Assembly (NCBI GenBank): GCA_035630295.1
Contig: DASQKY010000042.1
Location: 62,001-126,000 of the forward strand
Length of the DNA: 64,000 nucleotides
From: Acidimicrobiales bacterium
Lineage (GTDB): Bacteria > Actinomycetota > Acidimicrobiia > Acidimicrobiales > Iamiaceae
Direction: 5' to 3'
The position numbers and the translations under genes are program-made. The notes beneath the pieces are model-generated. The model ran no database searches. It was not told the origin of the DNA and saw only the letters and a program-made list of their open reading frames with translations. Each line of letters starts with the position of its first letter. Position 1 is the first letter of the stretch. Positions 1-8,429 of this stretch are shown here, one piece after another.

Positions 1-2
1 CG

Positions 3-719
3 GCCACGACCACCACCACCACCGCCGCCCCCACCACCACGACGACCACGGTGCCCGCCACCCCGGCCGGGGACGGGCTGGCCATCGCCCCCCCGCTGCC
101 CCGGCCCTGGGCCAGCCGCTTCACCGTGGCCGACGCCACCGGCCCCACCGTCGAGCTCCACACCAGCCCCGGTGTGCGGGTGCCCAGCGGCCGGGCCATG
201 GCCAACCCGACGGGGGAGGGCCTGGCCCTCACCTTCCTGGTCCGGGGCCGCCAGGGGCCCGACTGGCTCCAGGCCCAGATCATGTCCCGGCCCAACTCGG
301 CTCTGGCCTGGATCCGGTCCGACCAGGTGACCGAGCGGCAGGTCGAGCACCACGTGGTGATCGAGCGCGGGGCCCGGCGGGCCACCGTGTACGCCGCCGA
401 GGAGGTGGTGCTCCAGGTCCCGGTGGCCACCGGGAAGGACAGCTCACCCACCCCCCTCGGCACCTTCTTCGTGGACGGGATCGTGCCGCTGTCGCCCCCG
501 CACCGCGCCTACGGGACCGGCCAGGTGAGCTTCACCGGCTTCTCCGAGGTGTACCAGAGCTTCGGGGGCGGGGTCGGCCAGGTGGCCATGCACGGCACCC
601 AGAACCCGGCCCTCGTCGGTACGCCGGCCAGCAACGGCTGCGTGCGCATGCGCAACGCCGACATCGAGGCCATGATGCTGCTGGCCCCCACCGGCACCCC
701 GGTGGAGGTGGTGGCCTAG
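3..719 (+). CDS. L,D-transpeptidase (YkuD domain), N-terminus beyond the window
   Basis: Probably makes 3-3 peptidoglycan cross-links, or attaches proteins to the wall, outside the membrane. The reading frame is open from base 3 and begins in a Thr/Ala/Pro-rich linker, so the start and any signal peptide lie left of the window; the first GTG at 51 is inside this linker and is unlikely to be the true start. The C-terminal ~110 residues carry the YkuD signature: a conserved His in MHGTQNP, then SNGCVRM with the catalytic Cys, spaced as in the family. The segment before it looks like a small beta-rich domain. The fold call is firm; the exact substrate is not visible. Confidence 0.88.
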   Translation, partial: ATTTTTTAAPTTTTTTVPATPAGDGLAIAPPLPRPWASRFTVADATGPTVELHTSPGVRVPSGRAMANPTGEGLALTFLVRGRQGPDWLQAQIMSRPNSALAWIRSDQVTERQVEHHVVIERGARRATVYAAEEVVLQVPVATGKDSSPTPLGTFFVDGIVPLSPPHRAYGTGQVSFTGFSEVYQSFGGGVGQVAMHGTQNPALVGTPASNGCVRMRNADIEAMMLLAPTGTPVEVVA

Positions 720-812
720 GCCGAGCCGGCCCGGGTCGGACGGTGACCGGGATCGGGCGCGCCGGGTGGTGCGGGAGGTGCGGGCCGGGTGGTGGCGTGC
801 GACGCTGGGCCC

Positions 813-1163
813 GTGCTCGAAGGACTGCGCCGCCGGCTGACCCGGACCAACGAGGAGCTGCACGCCGCCAGCCTCCAGACCCGCTTCGCCGACGAGACGT
901 GCTCGGCCATCGGCGAGGTGACCGAGCGGGGGGTGGTGCGCATCCGGGGCGAGGTGGCCGGCCTCCAGGTGGTGCCCCGGGCCGGGGCGCCCTCGCTGGA
1001 GGTCACCGTGGACGATGGCACCGGCCGGGCCGTGGCCGTCTTCACCGGGCGCAAGCGGGTGGGCGGGCTCGACCCCGGCCGGCCGGTGCGGATCGAGGGG
1101 GTGGCCCGCCGGGAGCGGGGCCGCCTGGTGCTGCTCAACCCGGCTTACACGCTGCTGCCCTGA
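813..1163 (+). CDS. OB-fold nucleic-acid-binding domain protein
   Basis: Small protein (116 residues) with a single OB-fold-like segment: GVVRIRGEVAGLQV, then VTVDDGTGRAVAVFTGRK and a DPGRPVRIEGVA strand, matching the OB pattern of RecG/DnaE-type domains. GTG at 813 (LEGLRRRLTR) is preferred to the GTG at 789 because only the later start opens on the helical N-terminus. It converges on the TrkA pair; this OB-fold/TrkA/TrkA/permease neighbourhood is common in actinobacteria. No catalytic motif is visible and the role is unknown. Confidence 0.75.
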   Translation: MLEGLRRRLTRTNEELHAASLQTRFADETCSAIGEVTERGVVRIRGEVAGLQVVPRAGAPSLEVTVDDGTGRAVAVFTGRKRVGGLDPGRPVRIEGVARRERGRLVLLNPAYTLLP

Positions 1164-1165
1164 GG

Positions 1166-1187
1166 CCCGCCCCGGTGCCGGGGCGGG
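1166..1187. terminator. Bidirectional hairpin terminator
   Basis: CCCGCCCC at 1166-1173 pairs with GGGGCGGG at 1180-1187 across a 6-nt loop. It lies between the stop codons of two convergent genes (1163 and 1192). There is no U-tract, as is usual in GC-rich actinomycetes. Confidence 0.6.
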
Positions 1188-1191
1188 CGGG

Positions 1192-1911
1192 TCAGCTCTC
1201 GAGGCCGATGGCCGCCTCGTCCTCGGCCGCGTCGGGGTCGCGGACGCCCAGCAGCACCCGCACCACCTCGTCCTCCACCTCGGGCGTGGTCAGGACCAGG
1301 ACCTCGTCGCCCTCCCGCAGCACGGTGTCGCCCCGGGGGACGATCACGTGGGAGTCGCGCAGGACGGCCACCACGGTGCAGTCCCGGGGGAGGGGCAGCT
1401 CGGCCAGGTCCTGCCCCACGCTGGGTGAGGCGTCGGTCAGGGTGGCCTCGGACAGGCGGGCCCGCCCTCCCTCGAAGGACAGCAGGCGCACCAGGGTGCC
1501 GACCGAGACGGCCTCCTCGACCAGGGCGGTCAGCAGGTGGGGGGTCGACACCGACACGTCGACGCCCCACGCCTCGGTGAACATCCACTCGTTGCGGGGG
1601 TTGTTGACCCGGGCCACCACCCGGGGGACGGCGAACTCCTGCTTGGCCAGCAGGGAGATGACCAGGTTGTCCTCGTCGTCGCCGGTGACGGCGGCCACCA
1701 CGTCGGCCTGGCCGACCTCGGACTTGGCGAACTCGGTGACCTCGCAGGCGTCGGCCACCACCCAGGTGGCGCCCGGGGCCTCGTCCTGGGCCTCGGCGGT
1801 GGTGGCCCGGTCGCCGTCGACCTCCACGATGGTGACGGTGTGCCCGGCCTGGATCAGGTCCGAGGCGATGAAGGTGCCGACGTTGCCGCCGCCGGCGATC
1901 ACGATCTTCAT
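1192..1911 (-). CDS. TrkA family potassium uptake regulator (RCK N and C domains)
   Basis: Cytosolic gating/regulatory subunit for a K+ transporter. It starts MKIVIAGGGNVG, a Rossmann nucleotide-binding loop, with the acidic residue at the end of beta-2 (IVEVDGD), giving a TrkA-N domain over about 1-125. A TrkA-C domain (about 150-222; SVGQDLAELPLP, VPRGDTVLREGDEVLVL) follows. The 239 residues match single-RCK proteins. It is the second gene of a pair read from 2626 leftwards, 46 nt after the first. The nearby KimA-like permease (divergent) is the likely partner, by inference from position. Confidence 0.9.
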   Translation of the reverse strand: MKIVIAGGGNVGTFIASDLIQAGHTVTIVEVDGDRATTAEAQDEAPGATWVVADACEVTEFAKSEVGQADVVAAVTGDDEDNLVISLLAKQEFAVPRVVARVNNPRNEWMFTEAWGVDVSVSTPHLLTALVEEAVSVGTLVRLLSFEGGRARLSEATLTDASPSVGQDLAELPLPRDCTVVAVLRDSHVIVPRGDTVLREGDEVLVLTTPEVEDEVVRVLLGVRDPDAAEDEAAIGLES

Positions 1912-1957
1912 GAGCAGGTGCCCTCTCGCAGCGGGGTGACGGGGGGGAGGCCGGCCA

Positions 1958-2626
1958 TCAGTGGCCGCCCTCGGACGGGGGGGTGGCCAGGCGCTGGTCG
2001 AAGGGGTCGACGGCGTCGCCGGCCAGGGCCACGTGGATGGTGTCGCCGTCCTGCACCAGGAGGTCGGAGGCGGGGACCTGGGCCACGCCCAGCCGGGTCA
2101 CGGCCACCACGCGGGCCCGGCCGTCGGTGTCGAGGTCGAGGACCCGCTGGCCGGCCCACGCCGGGGGCACGGTCCGCTCGACCAGGACCACCTTGGCGCT
2201 GGGGTCGATCCAGTCCACGGTGGGCCGCTCGGGCAGGACCCGCTGCAGGACCCGCTCGGTGGTCCACTGGACGGTGGCGATGGTGGGGATGCCGAGGCGC
2301 TCGTAGATGGCGGCCCGGCGGGGGTCGTAGATGCGGGCCACCACCCGCTGGATGCCGAAGGTCTCGCGGGCCACCCGGGCCACCAGGATGTTCGAGTTGT
2401 CCCCGCTGGTCACGGCGGCGACGGCGCCGGCCTCCTCGATGCCGGCCACCCGGAGCCGGTCGCGGTCGAACCCGACGCCCACCACCGCCCGGCCGCTGAA
2501 ACCCTCGGGCAGGCGGGTGAAGGCCTTGGACCGCCGGTCGACGACGGCGACGGAGTGGCCCTCGGCCTCGATGGCCCCGGCCAGCCCGGCCCCGACCCGG
2601 CCGCAGCCCACGACGACGACGTGCAC
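1958..2626 (-). CDS. TrkA family potassium uptake regulator (second RCK protein)
   Basis: Paralogue of the gene at 1192-1911 with the same layout: MHVVVVGCGRVGAGLA Rossmann loop, AVVDRR after beta-2, GDNSNILVARVAR in the TrkA-N core, and a TrkA-C domain (about 140-215) with VQDGDTIHVALAGD. The two probably form a hetero-octameric or paired RCK ring, as known for other actinobacterial TrkA pairs. It is the promoter-proximal gene; the ~200 bp between it and the divergent permease must hold both promoters. Confidence 0.9.
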   Translation of the reverse strand: MHVVVVGCGRVGAGLAGAIEAEGHSVAVVDRRSKAFTRLPEGFSGRAVVGVGFDRDRLRVAGIEEAGAVAAVTSGDNSNILVARVARETFGIQRVVARIYDPRRAAIYERLGIPTIATVQWTTERVLQRVLPERPTVDWIDPSAKVVLVERTVPPAWAGQRVLDLDTDGRARVVAVTRLGVAQVPASDLLVQDGDTIHVALAGDAVDPFDQRLATPPSEGGH

Positions 2627-2832
2627 CTGGTCACCTCCGGCCTGCCGTCGGCCCCGGTGGCGGACAGCGGCCGCGGACCCTACCCCCGGCCCCCGCTCGT
2701 CTCCACCACCGACCGGCCGGGGGAGCGGCCCGAGCCCCGTCCCGCCCGGCGGCCGCCGTGGCCGAACGCCAGGGGTCGGCCTCGTAGGCTGCCCGCCCGT
2801 GGCCCCCGAGGGCCGAGTGGAGAGAGGTGGCG

Positions 2833-4722
2833 ATGGCGTCGGTCCTGAAGCGGGTGCTGGTGGGCCAGCCCCTGGCGTCCAGCGAGGAGCACAACCAGCG
2901 CATCAGCAAGCCGGTGGCCCTGGCCGTGTTCGCCTCCGACGCCATCTCGTCGACGGCGTACGCCACCGAGGAGATCCTCCTGGTGCTGCTGATGGCGGTG
3001 CAGTTCCCCCACACCCACTCCTACCTGGTGCCCATCGGCATCGCCGCCGTGGCCCTGCTGTTCATCGTCCTCACCAGCTACCGCCAGACCATCCACGCCT
3101 ACCCCAACGGGGGCGGGGCCTACGTGGTGGCCAAGGAGAACCTGAGCCCCACCGCCGGCCTGGTGGCCGGGGCTTCGCTGCTGGTCGACTACACGCTCAC
3201 CGTGGCCGTCTCCATCTCCTCGGGGGTGCTGGCCATCGCCTCGGCGGTGCCGTCGCTGCGCCCCGACCAGTACCGCATCGCCCTGTGCCTGGGCTTCCTG
3301 GTGCTGATGACCCTGGCCAACCTGCGGGGCCTGAAGGAGGCGGGCAAGGTCTTCGCCGTCCCCACCTACGTCTACGTCCTGCTCCTGGGCTCGCTGCTGG
3401 TGTTCGGCCTGACCCGGGTGTTCGCCTTCGACCTGGGGCCCATCCAGAGCAGCCCGGAGCTGGCCAAGACGTTCGCCGCGGAGCACGCCCTGGCCTCCAG
3501 CGCCGCCCTCTTCGTCCTGCTGCGGGCCTTCTCGTCGGGGGCGGTGGTGCTCTCGGGGGTGGAAGCCATCTCCAACGGCGTGCCCACGTTCCGCAAGCCG
3601 GAGTCCCGCAACGCCTCGACCACCCTCACCTACATGGGCCTCATCCTGGGCGCCGGCTTCCTGGGCCTGGGCGTGCTGGCCCACCACCTGCGGCCGGTGG
3701 TCGACCACGACGGCGAGACGGTGCTGTCCCAGATGGGCAAGGCCGTCTTCGGCGAGAACATCGTGTACTACGGCTTCCAGATCGCCACCTTCGCCATCCT
3801 GATCCTGGCGGCCAACACCGCCTTCGCCGGCTTCCCCCAGCTCAGCTCCATCGTGGCCCGGGACGGCTACCTGCCCCGGCAGCTGGCCACCCGGGGCGAC
3901 CGCCTGGCCTTCTCCAACGGCATCATCGTCCTGGCCGGCATGGCCGGCGTGCTCATGATCGTGTTCCGGGCCGAGGTCAGCTCGCTCATCCCCCTGTACG
4001 CGGTGGGCGTGTTCACCGGGTTCTCCCTCAGCCAGGCGGGGATGATCCGCCACCACCTGCGCGAACGGGAGCCGCAGTGGCGCAAGGGCCTGGTCATCAA
4101 CACCGTGGGCTGCGTGGCCACCTCGGTGGTGCTGCTGGTGGTGGTGACGTCCAAGTTCTTCCAGGGGGCATGGATCCCAGCGGTGGTGATCCCGCTCATC
4201 GTGGCCCTGTTCGCGGCCATCCACCGCCACTACGCCCGGGTCGACCGGGCCCTGGCCGTGCCCCCCGGCTACAAGGCCCGGCGCCGCACCCACACCGTGG
4301 TGGTGCTGGTGGGCCGGGTCACCAAGGGCTCCCTGGAGGCCATCGCCTACGCCCGGTCGCTGCGCCCGGACCGGCTGCTGGCCGTGTCGGTGGTGGCCTC
4401 GGCCGAGCAGCAGGAGGCCATCACCCGGTCCTGGGAGGAGCACGAGATCCCGGTGGAGCTGCGGACCCTGTACTCCCCGTTCCGGGAGTTGTCGCGCCCG
4501 ATCATGCGGTTCGTGGACGAGTACGACGCCGAAGTGGAGGACGACTTCCTGACCGTGGTGCTGCCCGAGTTCGTGCTCGACCACTGGTACTCGCAGGTGC
4601 TGCACAACCAGAGCGCCCTGGTGCTGCGGGCCCGGCTCCGCACCCGGCCCAACACCGTCGTCACCTCGGTGCCGTTCCACCTCCGGGGCGGCGGGGTCGA
4701 GGTGGTGGGGACCCCGCAGTAG
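2833..4722 (+). CDS. kimA: KimA-like potassium permease (APC superfamily)
   Basis: Multi-pass permease of 629 residues with a soluble C-terminal domain. The N-terminus tracks Bacillus KimA closely: PLASSEEHNQRISKPVALAVF, SDAISSTAYATEEI, SYRQTIHAYPNGGGAYVVAKENL and LLVDYTLTVAVSISSG. In KimA this region forms the K+/H+ path. About 12 hydrophobic segments run to residue ~470, followed by a USP-like cytosolic domain (about 480-629). ATG at 2833 is chosen because the Shine-Dalgarno AGAGAGG at 2821-2827 overlaps the alternative GTG at 2827. Divergent TrkA genes fit a K+ role. Generic annotation would be APC family amino-acid permease; the KimA assignment is by remembered sequence similarity. Confidence 0.78.
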   Translation: MASVLKRVLVGQPLASSEEHNQRISKPVALAVFASDAISSTAYATEEILLVLLMAVQFPHTHSYLVPIGIAAVALLFIVLTSYRQTIHAYPNGGGAYVVAKENLSPTAGLVAGASLLVDYTLTVAVSISSGVLAIASAVPSLRPDQYRIALCLGFLVLMTLANLRGLKEAGKVFAVPTYVYVLLLGSLLVFGLTRVFAFDLGPIQSSPELAKTFAAEHALASSAALFVLLRAFSSGAVVLSGVEAISNGVPTFRKPESRNASTTLTYMGLILGAGFLGLGVLAHHLRPVVDHDGETVLSQMGKAVFGENIVYYGFQIATFAILILAANTAFAGFPQLSSIVARDGYLPRQLATRGDRLAFSNGIIVLAGMAGVLMIVFRAEVSSLIPLYAVGVFTGFSLSQAGMIRHHLREREPQWRKGLVINTVGCVATSVVLLVVVTSKFFQGAWIPAVVIPLIVALFAAIHRHYARVDRALAVPPGYKARRRTHTVVVLVGRVTKGSLEAIAYARSLRPDRLLAVSVVASAEQQEAITRSWEEHEIPVELRTLYSPFRELSRPIMRFVDEYDAEVEDDFLTVVLPEFVLDHWYSQVLHNQSALVLRARLRTRPNTVVTSVPFHLRGGGVEVVGTPQ

Positions 4723-4742
4723 GTCCCGGCCGCGGCGCCGCC

Positions 4743-5468
4743 TCAACGGGCGAACATGGCCATCCACTGCTCCTGGGTCTCGGGCCGGAAGACCACGTTG
4801 CGCTGGCGGACCTCGCCCATGGGGGCGGCCGGCTTCTCGGAGTAGAGGTGGCCGGGGAAGAGCACCGTGTCGTCGGGCACCTTGGCCAGGCGCTGGGTCA
4901 GCGACAGGTACATCTGCTCCGGGTCGCTGCCGGGCAGGTCGGTGCGGCCGCAGCCGTCCAGGAACAGGGTGTCGCCCCCGAGCAGGCGCTCCCCGACCAG
5001 GAAGCACTGGCTGCCCGGGGTGTGGCCGGGGGTGTGGATGAGGGTGATGGGGACGTCGCCCACGGTGACGGTGTCACCGCTGGCGTGGCCCACCAGGTGC
5101 TCCTCGCCCACGCCGGTGGCCCGGGCCACCCACGGCACCTCGTCGGCGTGGACGTGCACCGGCACCTGGACCCGCTCCAGCAGCTCGGCCAGGCCGGCGA
5201 TGGGGTGGCCCATGAGCGAGCCGCCCACGTGGTCGGGGTGGTAGTGGGTGGCCAGGGTGCCAACCAGGCGCATGCCGTCGGCCTCCAGCACGTCGAGCAC
5301 GCCGCCCACGTCGTAGGCCAGGTCGACGGCCACGGCCTCGCCGGTCTCCCGGTCGCCGACCAGGTACACGAAGTTGACCATCTGCTGGGCGATGTGGTCG
5401 TCCTCGGCCACGTCCATCCCGGCGAGCAGTTGGCGGAAGTAGAGGCGGTCGTCGGCCATGGCCGCCAT
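4743..5468 (-). CDS. MBL-fold metallohydrolase (glyoxalase II-like)
   Basis: Cytosolic metallo-beta-lactamase-fold hydrolase of 241 residues. Metal ligands are visible in order: THYHPDHVGG (HxHxDH), HTPGHTPGS, GGDTLFLDGCGR and FPGHLYSEKP. This order matches the hydroxyacylglutathione hydrolase/ETHE1 group, but the substrate cannot be read from sequence. ATG 5468 has GGGGAGG 11 nt upstream; ATG 5459 is the alternative. It converges on the KimA-like gene with only 20 nt between the stops. Confidence 0.87.
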   Translation of the reverse strand: MAAMADDRLYFRQLLAGMDVAEDDHIAQQMVNFVYLVGDRETGEAVAVDLAYDVGGVLDVLEADGMRLVGTLATHYHPDHVGGSLMGHPIAGLAELLERVQVPVHVHADEVPWVARATGVGEEHLVGHASGDTVTVGDVPITLIHTPGHTPGSQCFLVGERLLGGDTLFLDGCGRTDLPGSDPEQMYLSLTQRLAKVPDDTVLFPGHLYSEKPAAPMGEVRQRNVVFRPETQEQWMAMFAR

Positions 5469-5498
5469 GCTGGCACGACCTCCCCCGGCCCGCCGCCG

Positions 5499-5634
5499 CC
5501 TCAGTCGACCGGGGTGGCGGCCTCGCCGGTCTGCACCCACGTCCTCCGACCCCGCCCACCGCCCTGAGGGCCCGGCGAGGCGGCTCGGTCCGCGAGCCTC
5601 AGTCGACCGGGGTGGCCGCCTCGCCGGTCTGCAC
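5499..5634. repeat. 38-bp direct repeat duplicating the 3' end of the ABC exporter gene
   Basis: Bases 5499-5536 and 5597-5634 are identical except for one position. The right copy encodes the last 11 residues (VQTGEAATPVD) and stop of the exporter at 5599-7428. The left copy lies in the gap before the MBL gene and encodes the same peptide and stop in a different reading frame, 98 bp downstream. The intervening sequence is not repeated. Confidence 0.9.
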
Positions 5635-7428
5635 TCGCCAGAGGGCGGCGTAGAGGCCGCCGCCGGCCACCAGCTCGTTGTGGGTGCCGGCCTCGGCCAC
5701 CCGGCCCCGCTCCAGGACGTGGATGCGTTCCGCGTGGCGGACGGTGGAGAGGCGGTGGGCGATGACCAGCACCGTCCGGCCGGCCCCCACCGCCTCCAGC
5801 GATCGCTGGATGGCGGCCTCGGTCTCGTTGTCGACCGCCGAGGTGGCCTCGTCCAGCACCAGGATCCGCGGGTCGCGCAGGATCGCTCGGGCGATGGAGA
5901 GCCGTTGCCGCTGGCCCCCCGACAGCTTCTGGCCCCGCTCGCCGACCACGGTGTCGTAGCCCCGGGGCAGCCCGACGACGAACTCGTGGGCCTCGGCCTG
6001 GCGGGCCGCGGCCACCACCTCGTCGTCGGTGGCGTCGGGCCGGCCGTAGGCGATGTTCTCCCGCACCGTCCCCTGGAACAGGAACACGTCCTGGCCCACG
6101 TAGCCCATGGCTCCCCGCAGGGCGGCGAAGCGGAGGGTGCGGACGTCGGTGCCGTCCACCGTGACGCTGCCCCCGGTCGGCTCGTAGAGGCGCAGCAGCA
6201 GCTTCACCACCGTGGACTTGCCGGCGCCGGTGGCCCCCACGATGGCGTGGGTCTCGCCCGCGGGGACGTGGAGGTCGAGCCGGTCGAGCACCGGCGGCCC
6301 GTCGGCGTAGGCGAAGCGCACCCCGTCGAAGCGCACGTCGCCCCGCACCGGCTCGGCCAGGGCCGCCGCCCCCGGGGTGATGGTGGGGGCCACGGCCAGG
6401 AGGTCGAGGATGCGCCGGGTCGAGGCCATGGCCCGCTGGTACAGGTCGAAGGTCTCGCCCAGGCGGGTCAGGGGCCACAGCAGGCGCTGGGTCATGTACA
6501 CCAGCACCGAGAACACGCCGACCTCCAGGTCGCCCCGGAGGGCGGACCGCCCGCCGGTCAGCAGGGTGGTGGTGAAGGCGGCCAGGATGGCCATGCGGAT
6601 GATGGGGATGAAGGCCGACGACAGGCGGATGGCCCGCCCGTTGGCGTCCCGGTAGGCCTGGCTGGAGGCCCGGACCCGGTCCAGCTCCCGGTCCTCGGCG
6701 GTGAAGGCCCGGATGGTGGCGATGCCCGAGAGGTTGTTGGCCAGCAGGCCGCCCAGGTCGCCGGCCGCGTCCCGGACCCTGGTGTAGAGGGGCTCCAGGC
6801 GGCGCTGGAACAGCACCGAGCCCCAGATGATGAGGGGGATGGGCAGGAAGGCGACGGCGCCCAGGACGGGGTCGACGGCGAAGAACACGGCCCCCACGAA
6901 CACCACGTTCACGGCCACGGCCAGGATCTCCATGGCCCCGACGTCCAGGAAGCGCTCCAGCTGGTTGACGTCGTCGTTCAGGATCGACAGCAGCCCGCCG
7001 GTGGACTGGTCCTCGAACCAGGCCAGCTCCAGGTCCTGCACGTGGCGGTAGGCGTCCATGCGGGCCTCGTGCTCGATGGTCTGGGCCAGGTTGCGCCACA
7101 GCACGTGGGCCACGAAGTCGGTGGCCGACTCCACCACCCACACCAGCACGTTGGCCAGGGCCAGGGCGGTGAGCTGCCCGGTCAGGCTCTCGATGCCCAG
7201 CAGCTGGCCCACGAACGAGTCGCCCCGGCGGACCACGATGTCCACGGCCACGCCGATGAGCAGCTCGGGCATGACGTCGGCGCCCTTGTTGAGGACGGTG
7301 AAGGTGATGGCCCCCACCACCGTGCGCCGATGGCCCCGCGAGTAGGCCCACAGCCGACGCAGGGGCGATCGGCCATCGACCTCGTCCGCCCCGGCGGCCC
7401 GGGCGACGTCGGGGCGGGGGACGTCCAC
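5599..7428 (-). CDS. ABC exporter half-transporter (fused TMD-NBD)
   Basis: 609-residue type IV exporter half. The membrane domain (about 30-330) has six hydrophobic helices starting VVGAITFTVLNKGADVM. The nucleotide-binding domain (about 360-600) has Walker A GATGAGKST, Q-loop GYVGQDVFLF, signature LSGGQRQRLSIARA, Walker B ILVLDEATS and H-loop IAHRLST. All key residues are present, so a homodimer is plausible. Substrate unknown (drug or lipid export is usual). GTG start at 7428. The 3' end is partly duplicated downstream (see the 38-bp repeat). Confidence 0.93.
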   Translation of the reverse strand: MDVPRPDVARAAGADEVDGRSPLRRLWAYSRGHRRTVVGAITFTVLNKGADVMPELLIGVAVDIVVRRGDSFVGQLLGIESLTGQLTALALANVLVWVVESATDFVAHVLWRNLAQTIEHEARMDAYRHVQDLELAWFEDQSTGGLLSILNDDVNQLERFLDVGAMEILAVAVNVVFVGAVFFAVDPVLGAVAFLPIPLIIWGSVLFQRRLEPLYTRVRDAAGDLGGLLANNLSGIATIRAFTAEDRELDRVRASSQAYRDANGRAIRLSSAFIPIIRMAILAAFTTTLLTGGRSALRGDLEVGVFSVLVYMTQRLLWPLTRLGETFDLYQRAMASTRRILDLLAVAPTITPGAAALAEPVRGDVRFDGVRFAYADGPPVLDRLDLHVPAGETHAIVGATGAGKSTVVKLLLRLYEPTGGSVTVDGTDVRTLRFAALRGAMGYVGQDVFLFQGTVRENIAYGRPDATDDEVVAAARQAEAHEFVVGLPRGYDTVVGERGQKLSGGQRQRLSIARAILRDPRILVLDEATSAVDNETEAAIQRSLEAVGAGRTVLVIAHRLSTVRHAERIHVLERGRVAEAGTHNELVAGGGLYAALWRVQTGEAATPVD

Positions 7429-7487
7429 CGCCGGAGGCTACGGCGGCCCTCCGGGCCGCTCCGAGCCGGTTCCCGGGCCCGCGGTCC

Positions 7488-8387
7488 TCAGGCCGGCCGA
7501 CCGGCCTCGCGGGGCGCCCGGTGGCGTGCGGCGTGGTACCAGTCGGCCCACACCTGGCTGAAGGCCCGGTCCCAGGCCTCGTAGCGGGCCCGGAGGTCGT
7601 CGCCGGGCCAGCCGTCGGGCAGCAGGGCGGGGGGGAGGAGGGGGTCGGACTGCAGGTGGCGCAGCACCGCGGCCGAGAGGACGAAGGCGTCGGGCAGGGC
7701 GTCGCGGTCGCCGGCGTCGAGGGCCGGCCGGCTCCCGCCGAGGGCGGCGCCCAGGCGGTGGGCCCGCCGGGCCCAGCCGTCCAGGTCCCACAGCGACGCG
7801 GCCAGCGCCGCCTCGTCGTCCTCGGGGTGGGCCCGGAAGGCCCGACACTGGGCGGCCACCACGGCCTCGTCCTCGGGCAGGGTGCCGGGCGGCAGGTTGT
7901 CGGGCCGCAGCCACAGGCCCTCCCGCAGCTCGGCCAGACGGAGGGCCGAGGCGGCCCGGCGGAGGGCGGCCCGCTCGGGAGCGGGCCGGGCCTCGCCCAC
8001 CACGACCGCGGTGCGCCACCCGTCGCCGCCGGGCCGCCAGGGTCGGGTGGCGGCCCGGCGGCTGAGGTCCTGGCGCTCCTGGCGGGCGCGGAGGCCGCCG
8101 CTCAGGGCGTAGCCCCCGTCGTCGGCCACCAGCTCGCCAGCCGCCACCATGCGGGAGATGGCCACCCGGGCGGTGCCGTCGCTGATGCCGAACAGGCCGC
8201 AGGAGCGGACCAGCAGGCTGGTGGGCAGCCGGGAGGGGCGGACGCCGAGGAGGGTCGAGGCGATGACCGAGCGGGCCGGGAGGGCCGGCTCCTCGGCCGG
8301 GCTCCACACCGATCCGTCCTCACCGGAGGGGACGGGGCGGTCGGGCGAGGTCACGGCCGCCGAGCCTACCGGGTGGGTCGGCCTCAT
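7488..8387 (-). CDS. PaaX family transcriptional regulator
   Basis: Winged-helix regulator of about 299 residues. The N-terminal PaaX domain is clear: SVIASTLLGVRPSRLPTSLL, then FGISDGTARVAISRMVAAGEL, the recognition helix, and the wing GGYALSGGL. The middle and C-terminal PaaX domains follow, with LREGLWLRPDNL typical of the family. PaaX proteins repress catabolic operons in response to CoA-thioesters. It is divergent from the desaturase at 8430, and a perfect inverted repeat lies between them, so control of the desaturase is a reasonable inference. A GTG at 8354 is an alternative start. Confidence 0.83.
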   Translation of the reverse strand: MRPTHPVGSAAVTSPDRPVPSGEDGSVWSPAEEPALPARSVIASTLLGVRPSRLPTSLLVRSCGLFGISDGTARVAISRMVAAGELVADDGGYALSGGLRARQERQDLSRRAATRPWRPGGDGWRTAVVVGEARPAPERAALRRAASALRLAELREGLWLRPDNLPPGTLPEDEAVVAAQCRAFRAHPEDDEAALAASLWDLDGWARRAHRLGAALGGSRPALDAGDRDALPDAFVLSAAVLRHLQSDPLLPPALLPDGWPGDDLRARYEAWDRAFSQVWADWYHAARHRAPREAGRPA

Positions 8388-8407
8388 TACGGTGTGGCAA
8401 CGAGCGT

Positions 8408-8426
8408 GTCATCAGCGTAAGATGAC
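8408..8426. promoter_or_regulatory. Candidate operator between paaX-like gene and desaturase
   Basis: GTCATC (8408-8413) and GATGAC (8421-8426) form a perfect 6-bp inverted repeat with a 7-nt spacer, ending four bases before the desaturase GTG. A direct repeat ACGGTGTGG also occurs at 8389-8397 and 8425-8433. The arrangement suits a regulator binding in the 42-bp divergent gap. Confidence 0.5.
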
Positions 8427-8429
8427 GGT

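Noticed and set aside
2331-5567. A 1078-codon open frame across the KimA-like gene
   Set aside because: Low-complexity translation without motifs; the overlapping frame has a full KimA-like protein and good ribosome site.
5469-5598. Second ABC exporter gene between the MBL gene and exporter
   Set aside because: Only the terminal 38 bp are repeated; 130 bp cannot hold a gene and no other ABC motif is present.
5501-7351. A 616-codon minus frame ending in VQTGEAATPVD
   Set aside because: The body is an Arg/Pro/Gly shadow of the ABC exporter; it shares the ending only because of the 38-bp duplication.
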